DNA of 57,347 nt from positions 1 through 57,347 of the forward strand of contig ONHG01000015.1 in NCBI GenBank assembly GCA_900317585.1, read 5' to 3'. The notes below the pieces were generated by a model. It had not been told where the DNA came from, did no database searches, and saw only the letters and a program-made list of their open reading frames with translations. The translations under genes and the position numbers were made by a program. The stretch comes from an uncultured Lachnospiraceae bacterium. Its GTDB lineage: Bacteria; Bacillota; Clostridia; Lachnospirales; Lachnospiraceae. Shown piece by piece: positions 33,844 to 42,059 of the stretch. Within the stretch, counting starts at the first letter, position 1. Each line of letters starts with the position of its first letter.

Positions 33844-34412
33844 TGATTACTAAATGGGCTATTTATATTGCAAACCAATTAATAAAAGTATCAAGAAAAA
33901 AAATAAATTCTGAACAATTAGACATATACATATATGGTTTAGAGTGCTTTTTGAATACATTTATAACCATAACCCTTTTAACAATATGGGGGATTTTTTC
34001 TCATTCTCTTTCTTCTACCCTGCTATGGGTATTAACATTTTCTTTACTAAGGCATTTTATAGGTGGAGTACATGCACCAACACAATTAACCTGTATACTT
34101 GCAAGCTTTTTCCTCGGTTGCATAAATAAATGGTCAACCGTATTTATAACACAAAACACATGCCTCTACGTTCTCCTAGCGTTTATGTGTCTGTTGTTTG
34201 CACCAACCAGTAATAATAAGGTTTCACTATCTTCAACTCAAAAAAAATTACATAAAATTATTTCAATACTTATTATATTTACAGGCCTATTGATTTTTTA
34301 TAAAATTGGTCATTCTAATCTTACAGCAACAATCTTTTATTCCTTTTTATGTGCGATTATTTTAATGCTTATAGAAACAATCTTGCATTTGAGGATAAAT
34401 CTCATCCATTAA
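33843..34412 (+). CDS. agrB: AgrB-type autoinducer processing peptidase
   Basis: Membrane cysteine peptidase of 189 residues that cleaves and cyclises AgrD. The catalytic region LLRHFIGGVHAPTQLTCILAS carries the conserved Arg, GG-x-H and Cys (about 69-86). Four to five TM segments follow. The start overlaps the agrA stop by one base (TAATG). Having agrB last, after C and A, and agrD on the other strand is unlike the staphylococcal B-D-C-A order. Confidence 0.92.
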   Translation: MITKWAIYIANQLIKVSRKKINSEQLDIYIYGLECFLNTFITITLLTIWGIFSHSLSSTLLWVLTFSLLRHFIGGVHAPTQLTCILASFFLGCINKWSTVFITQNTCLYVLLAFMCLLFAPTSNNKVSLSSTQKKLHKIISILIIFTGLLIFYKIGHSNLTATIFYSFLCAIILMLIETILHLRINLIH

Positions 34413-34438
34413 AATGATTAACACAATTTCTTCTAACA

Positions 34439-34482
34439 AAAAACATGCTTATTCAGATTGCTATCTGCATAAGCATGTTTTT
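34439..34482. terminator. Bidirectional terminator between agrB and gatB
   Basis: AAAACATGCTTAT (34440-34452) pairs with 34469-34481; inner stem CAGAT/ATCTG with loop TGCT. A/T runs on both sides serve agrB (plus) and gatB (minus). Confidence 0.88.
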
Positions 34483-34491
34483 AATAAATGT

Positions 34492-35925
34492 TTATTTCAA
34501 CAACAGCTCAATAAGAAGCTTGTTTACAATCGCAGGATTTGCCTTGCCCTTTGTGGCCTTCATGGTCTGACCTACGAGTGCTCCGATGGCTTTCTTCTTG
34601 CCATTGTGGTAATCCTCCACTGCCTGTGGATTTTCATCGATGACAGCCTGGATTGTGGCTTTAAGCTCACCCTCATCATTCATGCTCTTAAGACCGTTCT
34701 CCTCGACATACTGCTCAGGGTCGATATCGTCCGAGAATATTTTCTCAAATACTTCCTTGGCAACAGATGAGTTGATTGTGCCTGCATCCACCAGATCTAC
34801 AAGCTTTGCAAGGTTTACAGGTGAGAATTTTATCTCATCTGCATCCATATCATTATCCTTTAACAGTCGCATTGTCTCAACCATCAGCCAGTTTGAAACC
34901 TTCTTCGGCTTGCCGCAGAGCTTTGTGGCAGCCTCAAATATGTCTGCCATATGCTTTGACTCTGTGAGAATCTTTGCATCATACTCAGGGATGTCGTATT
35001 CCTTCTTGTAGCGTGCAAGCTTCTGTGGACGAAGCTCAGGCTGCTTTGCCTTTATCTGTGCAATCCATTCATCGGATACGACGATTGGCACGAGGTCAGG
35101 CTCCGGGAAATATCTATAGTCCTGCGCATCCTCTTTTGAACGCATGGCATGTGATGATTCCTTGTTGTCATCCCATCTACGGGTCTCCTGTACTACCTTT
35201 CTGCCCATCTCAAGAAGCTCTATCTGACGCTCACGCTCGCCTTCTATGGCATGTGCAATAGCCTTGAAGGAGTTAAGGTTTTTCATCTCAGTACGTGTAC
35301 CAAACTTCTTTGCGCCCACCTCTCTTACTGAGATGTTGACATCGGCACGCATTGAGCCCTCATTCAATTTACAGTCAGATGCTCCGAGATACTGGATGGT
35401 CTGACGCAGAGTCTCAAGGTATGCGATAACCTCCTCAGCGGAGCGCATATCAGGCTCTGATACTATCTCTATAAGAGGTACTCCGGAACGGTTGTAATCT
35501 ACGATAGATACGTCCTCCCACTCGTCATGTACGAGCTTTCCGGCATCCTCCTCCATGTGAATTTCATGGATTCTGACGTTTTTCTTTCCGTTTGCTGTCT
35601 CAATCTCCACTGAACCGTTGCGGCAGATTGGCAGATAAAGCTGTGATATCTGATAGTTCTGTGGGTTATCTGGATAAAAATAGTTCTTTCTGTCAAATTT
35701 GCTGTACTGTGTGATGGTACAGTTGGTGGCAAGTCCTACTGCCACTGCGTACTCTACAACCTGCTTGTTTAAAACAGGAAGTGAGCCCGGCTGTCCTGTG
35801 CAGACAGGACATGTATGTGTATTTGGTGCGCCTCCGAATGCTGTGGAGCAGGCGCAAAAGATCTTTGTTTTTGTAGCTAACTCTACATGGACCTCAAGTC
35901 CGATGACTGTCTCATAGTTTTTCAT
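34492..35925 (-). CDS. gatB: Asp/Glu-tRNA amidotransferase subunit B
   Basis: GatB of 477 residues: N-terminal kinase-like domain with VIGLEVHVELATKTKIFC, Zn-site cysteines (CACST, CPVC), DYNRSGVPLIEIVSEPD and the YRYFPEPDLVPIV block, then the C-terminal helical YqeY-like tail. It phosphorylates Asp-tRNA(Asn) (or Glu-tRNA(Gln)) for amidation. Last gene of the T-box operon, 18 bp after gatA. Confidence 0.97.
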   Translation of the reverse strand: MKNYETVIGLEVHVELATKTKIFCACSTAFGGAPNTHTCPVCTGQPGSLPVLNKQVVEYAVAVGLATNCTITQYSKFDRKNYFYPDNPQNYQISQLYLPICRNGSVEIETANGKKNVRIHEIHMEEDAGKLVHDEWEDVSIVDYNRSGVPLIEIVSEPDMRSAEEVIAYLETLRQTIQYLGASDCKLNEGSMRADVNISVREVGAKKFGTRTEMKNLNSFKAIAHAIEGERERQIELLEMGRKVVQETRRWDDNKESSHAMRSKEDAQDYRYFPEPDLVPIVVSDEWIAQIKAKQPELRPQKLARYKKEYDIPEYDAKILTESKHMADIFEAATKLCGKPKKVSNWLMVETMRLLKDNDMDADEIKFSPVNLAKLVDLVDAGTINSSVAKEVFEKIFSDDIDPEQYVEENGLKSMNDEGELKATIQAVIDENPQAVEDYHNGKKKAIGALVGQTMKATKGKANPAIVNKLLIELLLK

Positions 35926-35943
35926 ATCCTTTTTGCCTCCTTC

Positions 35944-37455
35944 CTACTGTGCACCGGCAGATTTATTGGTATCTGCTGTATTTTTGTTACTGTATTTCTC
36001 CGCGATAGTGCTGCGCTTATGCTCTCTTGTTTTTTCAAAGCTGTAGGCTGCACGGATGATATTCTTCTCCTTAAAGCAGTCTCCGATGAGCTGTAATCCG
36101 ATTGGAAGTCCGTTTTTGTCCATGCCGCACGGAAGCGATATTCCCGGAAGACCTGCAAGGTTTACAGATATGGTGTAGATATCACCGAGGTACATCTGGA
36201 TTGGATCACTTAAGCTCTCTCCAAGCTTTGGAGCTGTGGTTGGTGCTGCCGGTCCGAGTATCACATCATATTTGGCAAAGGCATCATCAAAGGCTTTTTT
36301 GATAAGTGCTTTTACTCTTAAGGCCTTTAAGTAATATGCATCATAATATCCTGATGAGAGTACGAAGGAGCCGAGCATGATTCTTCTCTTTACCTCAGGT
36401 CCAAAGCCCTCAGAACGCGATTTCTTGTACATGTTGTGAAGGTCTGTGTACTCCTTTGTACGGTATCCGTATTTGACACCGTCGAATCTGGCAAGGTTTG
36501 AGCTTGCCTCAGCACAGGCGATTACATAGTAAGCCGGGATGGCATACTCTACAAGTCCGAGGTCAAATTCTTCCACAACAGCACCTTTTTTCTTTAATTC
36601 ATCTGCCGCTGCAAGGATTGCCGATTTCACATCCGGGTCAAGTCCATCTCCGAGATAATCCTTTGGAATACCAATCTTCATACCCTTTACATCATCGACA
36701 AGCGCCTCTGTAAACTTCAAATCGTCTCTGTTTACTGATGTCGAATCCTTCGTATCATATGAAGCGATTGCCTCAAGTATAGCAGCACAGTCTGTGACAT
36801 CCTTTGCGATAGGTCCAATCTGGTCAAGCGATGAGCCATAGGCAATGAGTCCATATCGTGAAACTGTGCCGTAGGTTGGCTTGATTCCTGTCACACCACA
36901 GAAGGAGCTTGGCTGTCTGATTGATCCGCCTGTATCTGAACCGAGTGCAAACGGCACCTCCTCTGCTGCAACTGCTGCACAGCTTCCGCCTGATGAACCG
37001 CCAGGTACGTGCTCTGTATTCCATGGGTTTTTGGTTGCTCCAAATGCTGATGTCTCTGTGGTGCTTCCCATGGCAAACTCATCCATGTTGGTTTTTCCCA
37101 CGATGACACAGCCTGCATCCTCAAGGCGCTTAACAGCCTCCGCTGTGTAGGTCGGGATGAAATTGTAGAGTATCTTTGATGAACATGTGGTGAGAAGCCC
37201 TTCTGTACACATGTTATCCTTTATGGCTACAGGCACACCCGCAAGCGCTCCTTTTAGCTCTCCCGCGTCAATTTTTGCCTGAACCTCTGCTGCTTTTTTA
37301 AGTGCACCCTCTTCGTCTATTGTGACAAAGCTGTTTATCTTTTCTTCTTTTGCTTTTATAGAAGCAATGGCAGCCTTTACAGCCTCTTCCACTGTAACTT
37401 CCTTTGCCTGTATTTTCTTGCCGAGTTCCACGGCAGTTAAAGACATTAAATCCAT
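35944..37455 (-). CDS. gatA: Asp/Glu-tRNA amidotransferase subunit A
   Basis: Amidase of 503 residues that releases ammonia from glutamine. The Ser-cisSer-Lys triad is present: Lys in PVAIKDNMC (about 75), GGSSGGSCAAV, and SDTGGSIRQPSSF with the nucleophilic serine (about 175). Normal length apart from a short tail. It begins 17 bp after gatC. Confidence 0.97.
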   Translation of the reverse strand: MDLMSLTAVELGKKIQAKEVTVEEAVKAAIASIKAKEEKINSFVTIDEEGALKKAAEVQAKIDAGELKGALAGVPVAIKDNMCTEGLLTTCSSKILYNFIPTYTAEAVKRLEDAGCVIVGKTNMDEFAMGSTTETSAFGATKNPWNTEHVPGGSSGGSCAAVAAEEVPFALGSDTGGSIRQPSSFCGVTGIKPTYGTVSRYGLIAYGSSLDQIGPIAKDVTDCAAILEAIASYDTKDSTSVNRDDLKFTEALVDDVKGMKIGIPKDYLGDGLDPDVKSAILAAADELKKKGAVVEEFDLGLVEYAIPAYYVIACAEASSNLARFDGVKYGYRTKEYTDLHNMYKKSRSEGFGPEVKRRIMLGSFVLSSGYYDAYYLKALRVKALIKKAFDDAFAKYDVILGPAAPTTAPKLGESLSDPIQMYLGDIYTISVNLAGLPGISLPCGMDKNGLPIGLQLIGDCFKEKNIIRAAYSFEKTREHKRSTIAEKYSNKNTADTNKSAGAQ

Positions 37456-37472
37456 TTTTCTCCTCCTTGCCG

Positions 37473-38390
37473 TTATTCGCCGATTGTCTTTGGTACCTTG
37501 AATCCGCCGTCCTTCTTGACCGGTGCATTGGCAAGTGTTGCTTCACTTCCGTCACCGTTTGTGACAACATCATCTCTGAATACGTTGTTTACAGGGAATA
37601 CGTGGCTCATAGGCTCAATTCCCGAAGTATCAAGCTCCTCGAGCTTGTCAATATAATCAAGCATATCTGCCATATCTTTCTTGGCAGCCTCTGCCTCCTC
37701 CGGCGAAAGCTCAAGCTTTGCAAGGATTCCGACATACTCCATTGTCTCGTCTGAGATTACGTTTCTCACGACTCCGTCCTCGCCCATCACCTTTGTGGTA
37801 ACAGCCTGCTGCTCTGGGATTTCTTCCTCAGGCTCCTCGTCAAATGCAGCACTTCTGACCTTTGCATATACCGCCTCATCGCATATACCCTGATTGTTGA
37901 AGCCCGCATGGCGAAGAGTACCCTCATAATCCATGCCAGCCGCAGCCATCACCTTGCCTGAATTTGGATTTTCAGTATCATGTCTGGCCCATACACGTCC
38001 GGCACCGACCTCATTTATGAAAAATCTGATGATAGCAGTCACAGCCTCAGTCATATATCCTTTATTAAAGAACTGACTTCCTAAGCAATATCCAAGCTCA
38101 ATGCTCTCTGTCTTTTCATCAATGCTGACAACCGAAATATTGCCAATAGGCTGCTCAAGATCATTGAGCTCAATAGCCCAATTGTAATACTCTGTATTGT
38201 CATACTGTGCAATCCAGCTCTTTATCATATCCTCTGCCTCATCAACACTCTTGTAAACAGGCCATGTAAGATACTTAACTGTCTGCTCATCGGAAAACCA
38301 GTTGTAAAAAACGTTTTCCGCATCTTCTATTTCAAATCTTCGAAGAGTAAGCCGCTCAGTAGCGATTTCTCTTGTTCCTAAATGATTCAT
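37473..38390 (-). CDS. gatC: GNAT acetyltransferase-GatC fusion
   Basis: Protein of 305 residues joining two domains. Residues 1-185 are a RimJ/RimL-like GNAT acetyltransferase ([55 protein letters not shown]). An acidic linker ([11 protein letters not shown]) leads to a complete GatC of about 95 residues ([40 protein letters not shown]). GatC normally stands alone. No good internal ribosome site precedes the GatC part, so a real fusion is likely. The acetylation target is unknown; a tRNA-bound or ribosomal substrate would fit the company it keeps. Confidence 0.9.
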   Translation of the reverse strand: MNHLGTREIATERLTLRRFEIEDAENVFYNWFSDEQTVKYLTWPVYKSVDEAEDMIKSWIAQYDNTEYYNWAIELNDLEQPIGNISVVSIDEKTESIELGYCLGSQFFNKGYMTEAVTAIIRFFINEVGAGRVWARHDTENPNSGKVMAAAGMDYEGTLRHAGFNNQGICDEAVYAKVRSAAFDEEPEEEIPEQQAVTTKVMGEDGVVRNVISDETMEYVGILAKLELSPEEAEAAKKDMADMLDYIDKLEELDTSGIEPMSHVFPVNNVFRDDVVTNGDGSEATLANAPVKKDGGFKVPKTIGE

Positions 38391-38409
38391 ACGATATCCT
38401 TTCTCTTTT

Positions 38410-38699
38410 TAAAAATTTTCTGAACAAAATATATACACACATGCCACCTCAAAACCTACATGCGCACCCACCATAATTAAATCCTGCATAACAGGGACTG
38501 CCAAAACCTGCACTCGGGTGCGCATCAACACCCTGCAAAGCATGGGTGCATATATATTGTGAAGACAAATTTTTAACAGTTCCGACGCTCACAGCCTGCA
38601 ATACTTCACAGCCTGCATCCTGCCAACAACCTATCCGCAGGAAATGTCGGAACAAGCTTAAAAATTTTCTGAGCAAAATATATACACACATGCCACCTC
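38410..38699. repeat. Intergenic direct repeats between aspS and gatC
   Basis: A 41-bp sequence beginning TAAAAATTTTCTGA occurs at 38410-38450 and 38659-38699 with one mismatch, 249 bp apart; weaker similarity extends past it (GCGCACCC). Between them TGCAGGCTGTGA occurs twice, and GTTCCGAC (38579) can pair with GTCGGAAC (38646). The 350-bp gap holds no supported gene. It splits an operon otherwise tightly packed. Confidence 0.7.
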
Positions 38700-38741
38700 T
38701 CAGCCTTAAAGCGCACCCGCCACAACCCCAAAAGCTGTGAT

Positions 38742-40073
38742 CTATGGCTCCAATCTGCTAAGGTCACGAGGAAACAGCGTAGCCTCACGCACATTGTCTT
38801 CTCCGATAAGCTGCATTGTAAGTCTCTCAAGTCCTATTCCAAGACCTCCATGTGGCGGCATGCCGTGCTTAAAGGCTGAAAGATAGCTCTCCATGCCCTC
38901 TGTCTCCATGCCACGCTTTGCGATTTTTTCCATAAGCTTGTTGTAGTCGTGGATTCGCTGGCCGCCTGTTGTGATCTCAAGACCTCTGAAAAGCAGGTCA
39001 AAGCTTAAGGTGTATGTCTCGTCTGCCGGATCATCCATGGCATAGAACGGTCTCTTCTTTGAAGGATAATGTGTGACAAATACAAAATCACTGCCATACT
39101 CTTCCTTGAAGTACTGTCCGATAAGTACCTCCTCCTCCGGCTCTAAGTCGAATGGATTTCTAAACTGTCTGTTATATTTTTCTGCGACACGCTGCTTTGC
39201 CTCGTCAAATCTGACTCTTGGTATGCTTGTCACATCAGGCAGCTTAATCTTTAAAAGCTCAAGCTCCTTGGCGTATGAGGTCTTTAAAAGCTCCATGGTG
39301 TACTGCAAAAAACCGGTCTCCATCTCCATGATATCCTCGAATCCGTCAATGTAGCCCATCTCAAAATCGAGTGATGTATACTCATTCAGATGTCTCTTTG
39401 TATTGTGCTTTTCTGCTCTGAAAACAGGTGCAGTCTCAAATACCCTGTCAAAGACACCTACCATCATCTGCTTGTAAAACTGCGGGCTCTGCTGTAATAT
39501 AGCCGGTCTGTGGAAATATTCAAGCTTGAAGAGGTTGGCTCCTCCCTCGGCTGACTTTGCACCAAGCTTTGGCGTATGAATCTCTGTAAATCCATTATTA
39601 TAAAGGAAATCCCTAAAGCCCCTTGTGATACCCTCCTGTATACGGAACGTAGCGCGCTCTCTTGGATTTCTGAGTGCCACTGCCCTGTTATTTAGCTTTG
39701 CCTCAAGCGAAGTATTCAGTTTCCATTTGTTGATCTGAAGCGGCATAGGCTCCGCCGGCTCAGATAAAATTGTGATAGTGTCAAGACGAAGCTCGAAGCC
39801 GTTTGGAGAACGGTCATCACTCTTGTATGTGCCGCATACCTCCACGGTATCTGCTTCCTTTAGATCATCAACGCTAAACTGGGATTTGCCCGGCTCGTAT
39901 ACACACTGTACGAGTCCGTCCCTGCGTCTTAAGACGATGAATGCAACCTCACCCATATCTCTTATGGTGTGAATCGCACCCTTTACTTTGATGTTTTTGC
40001 CCTCGTAGTCGCCTGCAAGAATTTCTGCGATACCGAGGTCTTCCTTTTGAACTGCTCCTGTTAAGAATTCCAT
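38742..40073 (-). CDS. aspS: Aspartyl-tRNA synthetase, archaeal/non-discriminating type
   Basis: Class II synthetase of 443 residues, the short form without the bacterial GAD insertion (bacterial AspRS is about 590). It has an OB-fold anticodon domain (KVKGAIHTIRDMGEVAFIVL), motif 2 FRAEKHNTKRHLNEYTSLD, and motif 3 GLGIGLERLTMQLIG. This type charges both tRNA(Asp) and tRNA(Asn) in bacteria that carry it; the gat genes downstream then amidate Asp-tRNA(Asn). First gene of the T-box operon. Confidence 0.94.
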   Translation of the reverse strand: MEFLTGAVQKEDLGIAEILAGDYEGKNIKVKGAIHTIRDMGEVAFIVLRRRDGLVQCVYEPGKSQFSVDDLKEADTVEVCGTYKSDDRSPNGFELRLDTITILSEPAEPMPLQINKWKLNTSLEAKLNNRAVALRNPRERATFRIQEGITRGFRDFLYNNGFTEIHTPKLGAKSAEGGANLFKLEYFHRPAILQQSPQFYKQMMVGVFDRVFETAPVFRAEKHNTKRHLNEYTSLDFEMGYIDGFEDIMEMETGFLQYTMELLKTSYAKELELLKIKLPDVTSIPRVRFDEAKQRVAEKYNRQFRNPFDLEPEEEVLIGQYFKEEYGSDFVFVTHYPSKKRPFYAMDDPADETYTLSFDLLFRGLEITTGGQRIHDYNKLMEKIAKRGMETEGMESYLSAFKHGMPPHGGLGIGLERLTMQLIGEDNVREATLFPRDLSRLEP

Positions 40074-40108
40074 ATTTTTGTGCTCCTTTGATTTTTTAAG
40101 CGGGACGG

Positions 40109-40451
40109 AAAAAAGCCCCGGAGCATATCAAATTAATGAAATGCTCCGGGGCGAAAATTCTAAAATTATTCCGCGGTACCACCCGCTTTGAGAAAAAGGA
40201 CTGTTCCTGTTTCTCCACTCTTATCCGTAACGTGGATGAATCGTATCTGCCTACTTTTGATATATAAAAAGCTTAATTCACATACGATAAACCTATCTAT
40301 GCAATAAACCATATCAATCGTTCAACAGATCTGCTCCGGTAGTGTTCCTGCAATCAGCTCTTCCAAACAGCGCTCTCAGTCGGTGACGCTGTATTCCTGT
40401 CGGTGTCTGGTGATCCAAGTCTCCTTCAACGCATTTATTGTTCTTTAGTTG
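40109..40451 (-). promoter_or_regulatory. T-box riboswitch of the aspS-gat operon
   Basis: On the minus strand the T-box GGGTGGTACCGCGG (40171-40184) is followed by a 12-bp GC-rich terminator (GCCCCGGAGCAT, 40115-40126 with 40141-40152) and TTTTTT. About 270 nt of leader precede it with room for Stem I. Uncharged tRNA pairs with the leader and favours readthrough. Asparagine tRNA is the expected effector; I could not fix the specifier codon with certainty (an AAC occurs in a GGAACACTACC context near 40338). Confidence 0.93.
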
Positions 40452-40457
40452 TTTAAC

Positions 40458-40486
40458 GTTATAACACAATAAACTTATTATTTCAA
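40458..40486 (-). promoter_or_regulatory. Promoter of the aspS-gat operon
   Basis: TTGAAA (40481-40486) and TATAAC (40458-40463) on the minus strand, 17 bp apart, just ahead of the T-box leader. Confidence 0.65.
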
Positions 40487-40683
40487 CCCATCATAGTCAA
40501 AACTTAAGAAAATAAAGTATAGGAATATATTATAGTTTTTCTTAATTGTGGTTATAACAGAGCCTTCTTTTGCAACAATTATTAAATAAATTTAGGCTAT
40601 TCCCTATTGCCTTTATTGAATTCGTATTGTAGAGTATATTTGGTATATGAATTAATTAATAATAATGAGGCAGGTAACACTTA

Positions 40684-41517
40684 ATGAAAAAACTATTATT
40701 TTTTGATATAGACGGCACTCTGGTTGATTTCGGCAATAGCACCATGAGCCCATCAACCGCTGATGCTCTAATAAACGCAAAACAAAACGGTCACATGATT
40801 TTTCTTTGCACAGGACGTAGTTACAATCAGATTTATCCATCATTAAAAGCCTTTGATTTTGACGGCGTGGTGGCTGCTGCCGGCGGCTATGTCACTGTGG
40901 GTGATAAGGTAATTGCACATCATGTCTATGGGCAGAATCTGTTACAGAAGGTTCTTGACACTGTTGGTGACAACAACACAGGACTTATCTTCCAGACAAA
41001 GGATAAAAGCATCACCAACCACAAGTGGGCCGACAAATTCATATCAGCATTCTCAAAGCAGTTTGACATGCATGTGATACAGGACAACCCGACATTTAAG
41101 GATATCGTGATTGATGATGAATTATCAAGCTTTTCTAATCGATACGCTGATGTTGAAAGCACCATCTACTGCAATTGCAACTACCACATTGATGATTTAA
41201 GAAAGCTCCTCGGCGATGAATTTGTAGTAACCCTGAGCAGCTTTAAAGAGCCTGAACCTTACAGCGGTGAGATTACATTGCGCGGTGTCAACAAGGCAAC
41301 CGGCATACGTGATGTGGTAGATTTTCTTCACATGAGTCAGGCTGATACAATAGGCTTTGGCGATGGTCAGAATGATTTTGATATGCTGCGCTACTGTGAT
41401 GTCGGTGTTGCCATGGGCAATTCCAGCGATGAAGTCAAGGCTGTTGCCGATATAGTGACAGACGATATCAAAGAGGATGGGCTTAAAAATGCCATGGTGC
41501 ATCTTGGACTTGTCTAA
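40684..41517 (+). CDS. HAD-superfamily Cof-type phosphatase
   Basis: Hydrolase of 277 residues with HAD motif I FFDIDGTLVDFG (Asp9 and Asp11 region), motif II LCTGRS, and the Cof-type motif GFGDGQNDFDMLRYCDVGVAMG near residue 225. The C2 cap and length fit sugar-phosphate or FMN/PLP phosphatases of the Cof family. Substrate unknown. Its last codons form one arm of the terminator serving the gene opposite. Confidence 0.92.
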   Translation: MKKLLFFDIDGTLVDFGNSTMSPSTADALINAKQNGHMIFLCTGRSYNQIYPSLKAFDFDGVVAAAGGYVTVGDKVIAHHVYGQNLLQKVLDTVGDNNTGLIFQTKDKSITNHKWADKFISAFSKQFDMHVIQDNPTFKDIVIDDELSSFSNRYADVESTIYCNCNYHIDDLRKLLGDEFVVTLSSFKEPEPYSGEITLRGVNKATGIRDVVDFLHMSQADTIGFGDGQNDFDMLRYCDVGVAMGNSSDEVKAVADIVTDDIKEDGLKNAMVHLGLV

Positions 41518-41533
41518 AAATGCACCATGGCAT
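41489..41533 (-). terminator. Terminator inside the 3' end of the HAD gene
   Basis: A 14-bp perfect stem ATGCCATGGTGCAT (41489-41502 with 41520-41533). The minus strand runs into TTTTTAAG after the stem, so it serves the gene at 41537-41992; the HAD stop codon lies in the loop. Confidence 0.75.
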
Positions 41534-41536
41534 ACT

Positions 41537-41992
41537 CTATGCCTCAATATTCATGAATCTGTCCCACTCGCACTCGTCTTTTGATGCCGATACAATCAAG
41601 GTGTATGAGCGCTCATCTGTTCCATCGAATACGAAAGTATAATTTTCATTCTCCTTCTCGATTAAATATACGTATCCGTCAAGAAAATTGTTGAAGGTTT
41701 CTGTGTAATCCGCCTCCTCGATTTCCTCATCAGCCGTGGTGCTCTTTAGATTGCCATCGGCATCATAGGTCTTAAAGCCCTCGCGTATGAATGAAATAAT
41801 ATTTGCATCTGAAAGCTTTAATATAAGGCCGTTGGTCCTCATATCACGGATATCTCTGTTTTTTGAATTATCTGCCTTTATGATTACATTGTCAAGGCAT
41901 ATTTTGAAGGTGCCAAAGCTCATCATGATATCGCTCACATGCACATCCGAAAATTTGAAATGTGTAAACTCGTTTTCTGTCCTGAATTTCAT
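41537..41992 (-). CDS. Hypothetical protein
   Basis: Cytoplasmic, acidic, 151 residues, beta-rich at the start (NEFTHFKFSDVHVSDIMMSF) and again at the end (FVFDGTDERSYTLIVSASKD). It looks like a small single-domain protein common in Lachnospiraceae but I cannot name a family. Downstream of the HelD-type gene with 67 bp between, so possibly on the same transcript. Confidence 0.65.
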   Translation of the reverse strand: MKFRTENEFTHFKFSDVHVSDIMMSFGTFKICLDNVIIKADNSKNRDIRDMRTNGLILKLSDANIISFIREGFKTYDADGNLKSTTADEEIEEADYTETFNNFLDGYVYLIEKENENYTFVFDGTDERSYTLIVSASKDECEWDRFMNIEA

Positions 41993-42059
41993 CTGTTATC
42001 CTCCGTATATACTCATGCCGATATTTTATCAGATAATTTTGCTTTGGGCAACTTGCATT

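Noticed and set aside
38449-38691. 80-residue minus-strand ORF between aspS and gatC
   Set aside because: No ribosome site, composition determined by the local repeats; read as non-coding.
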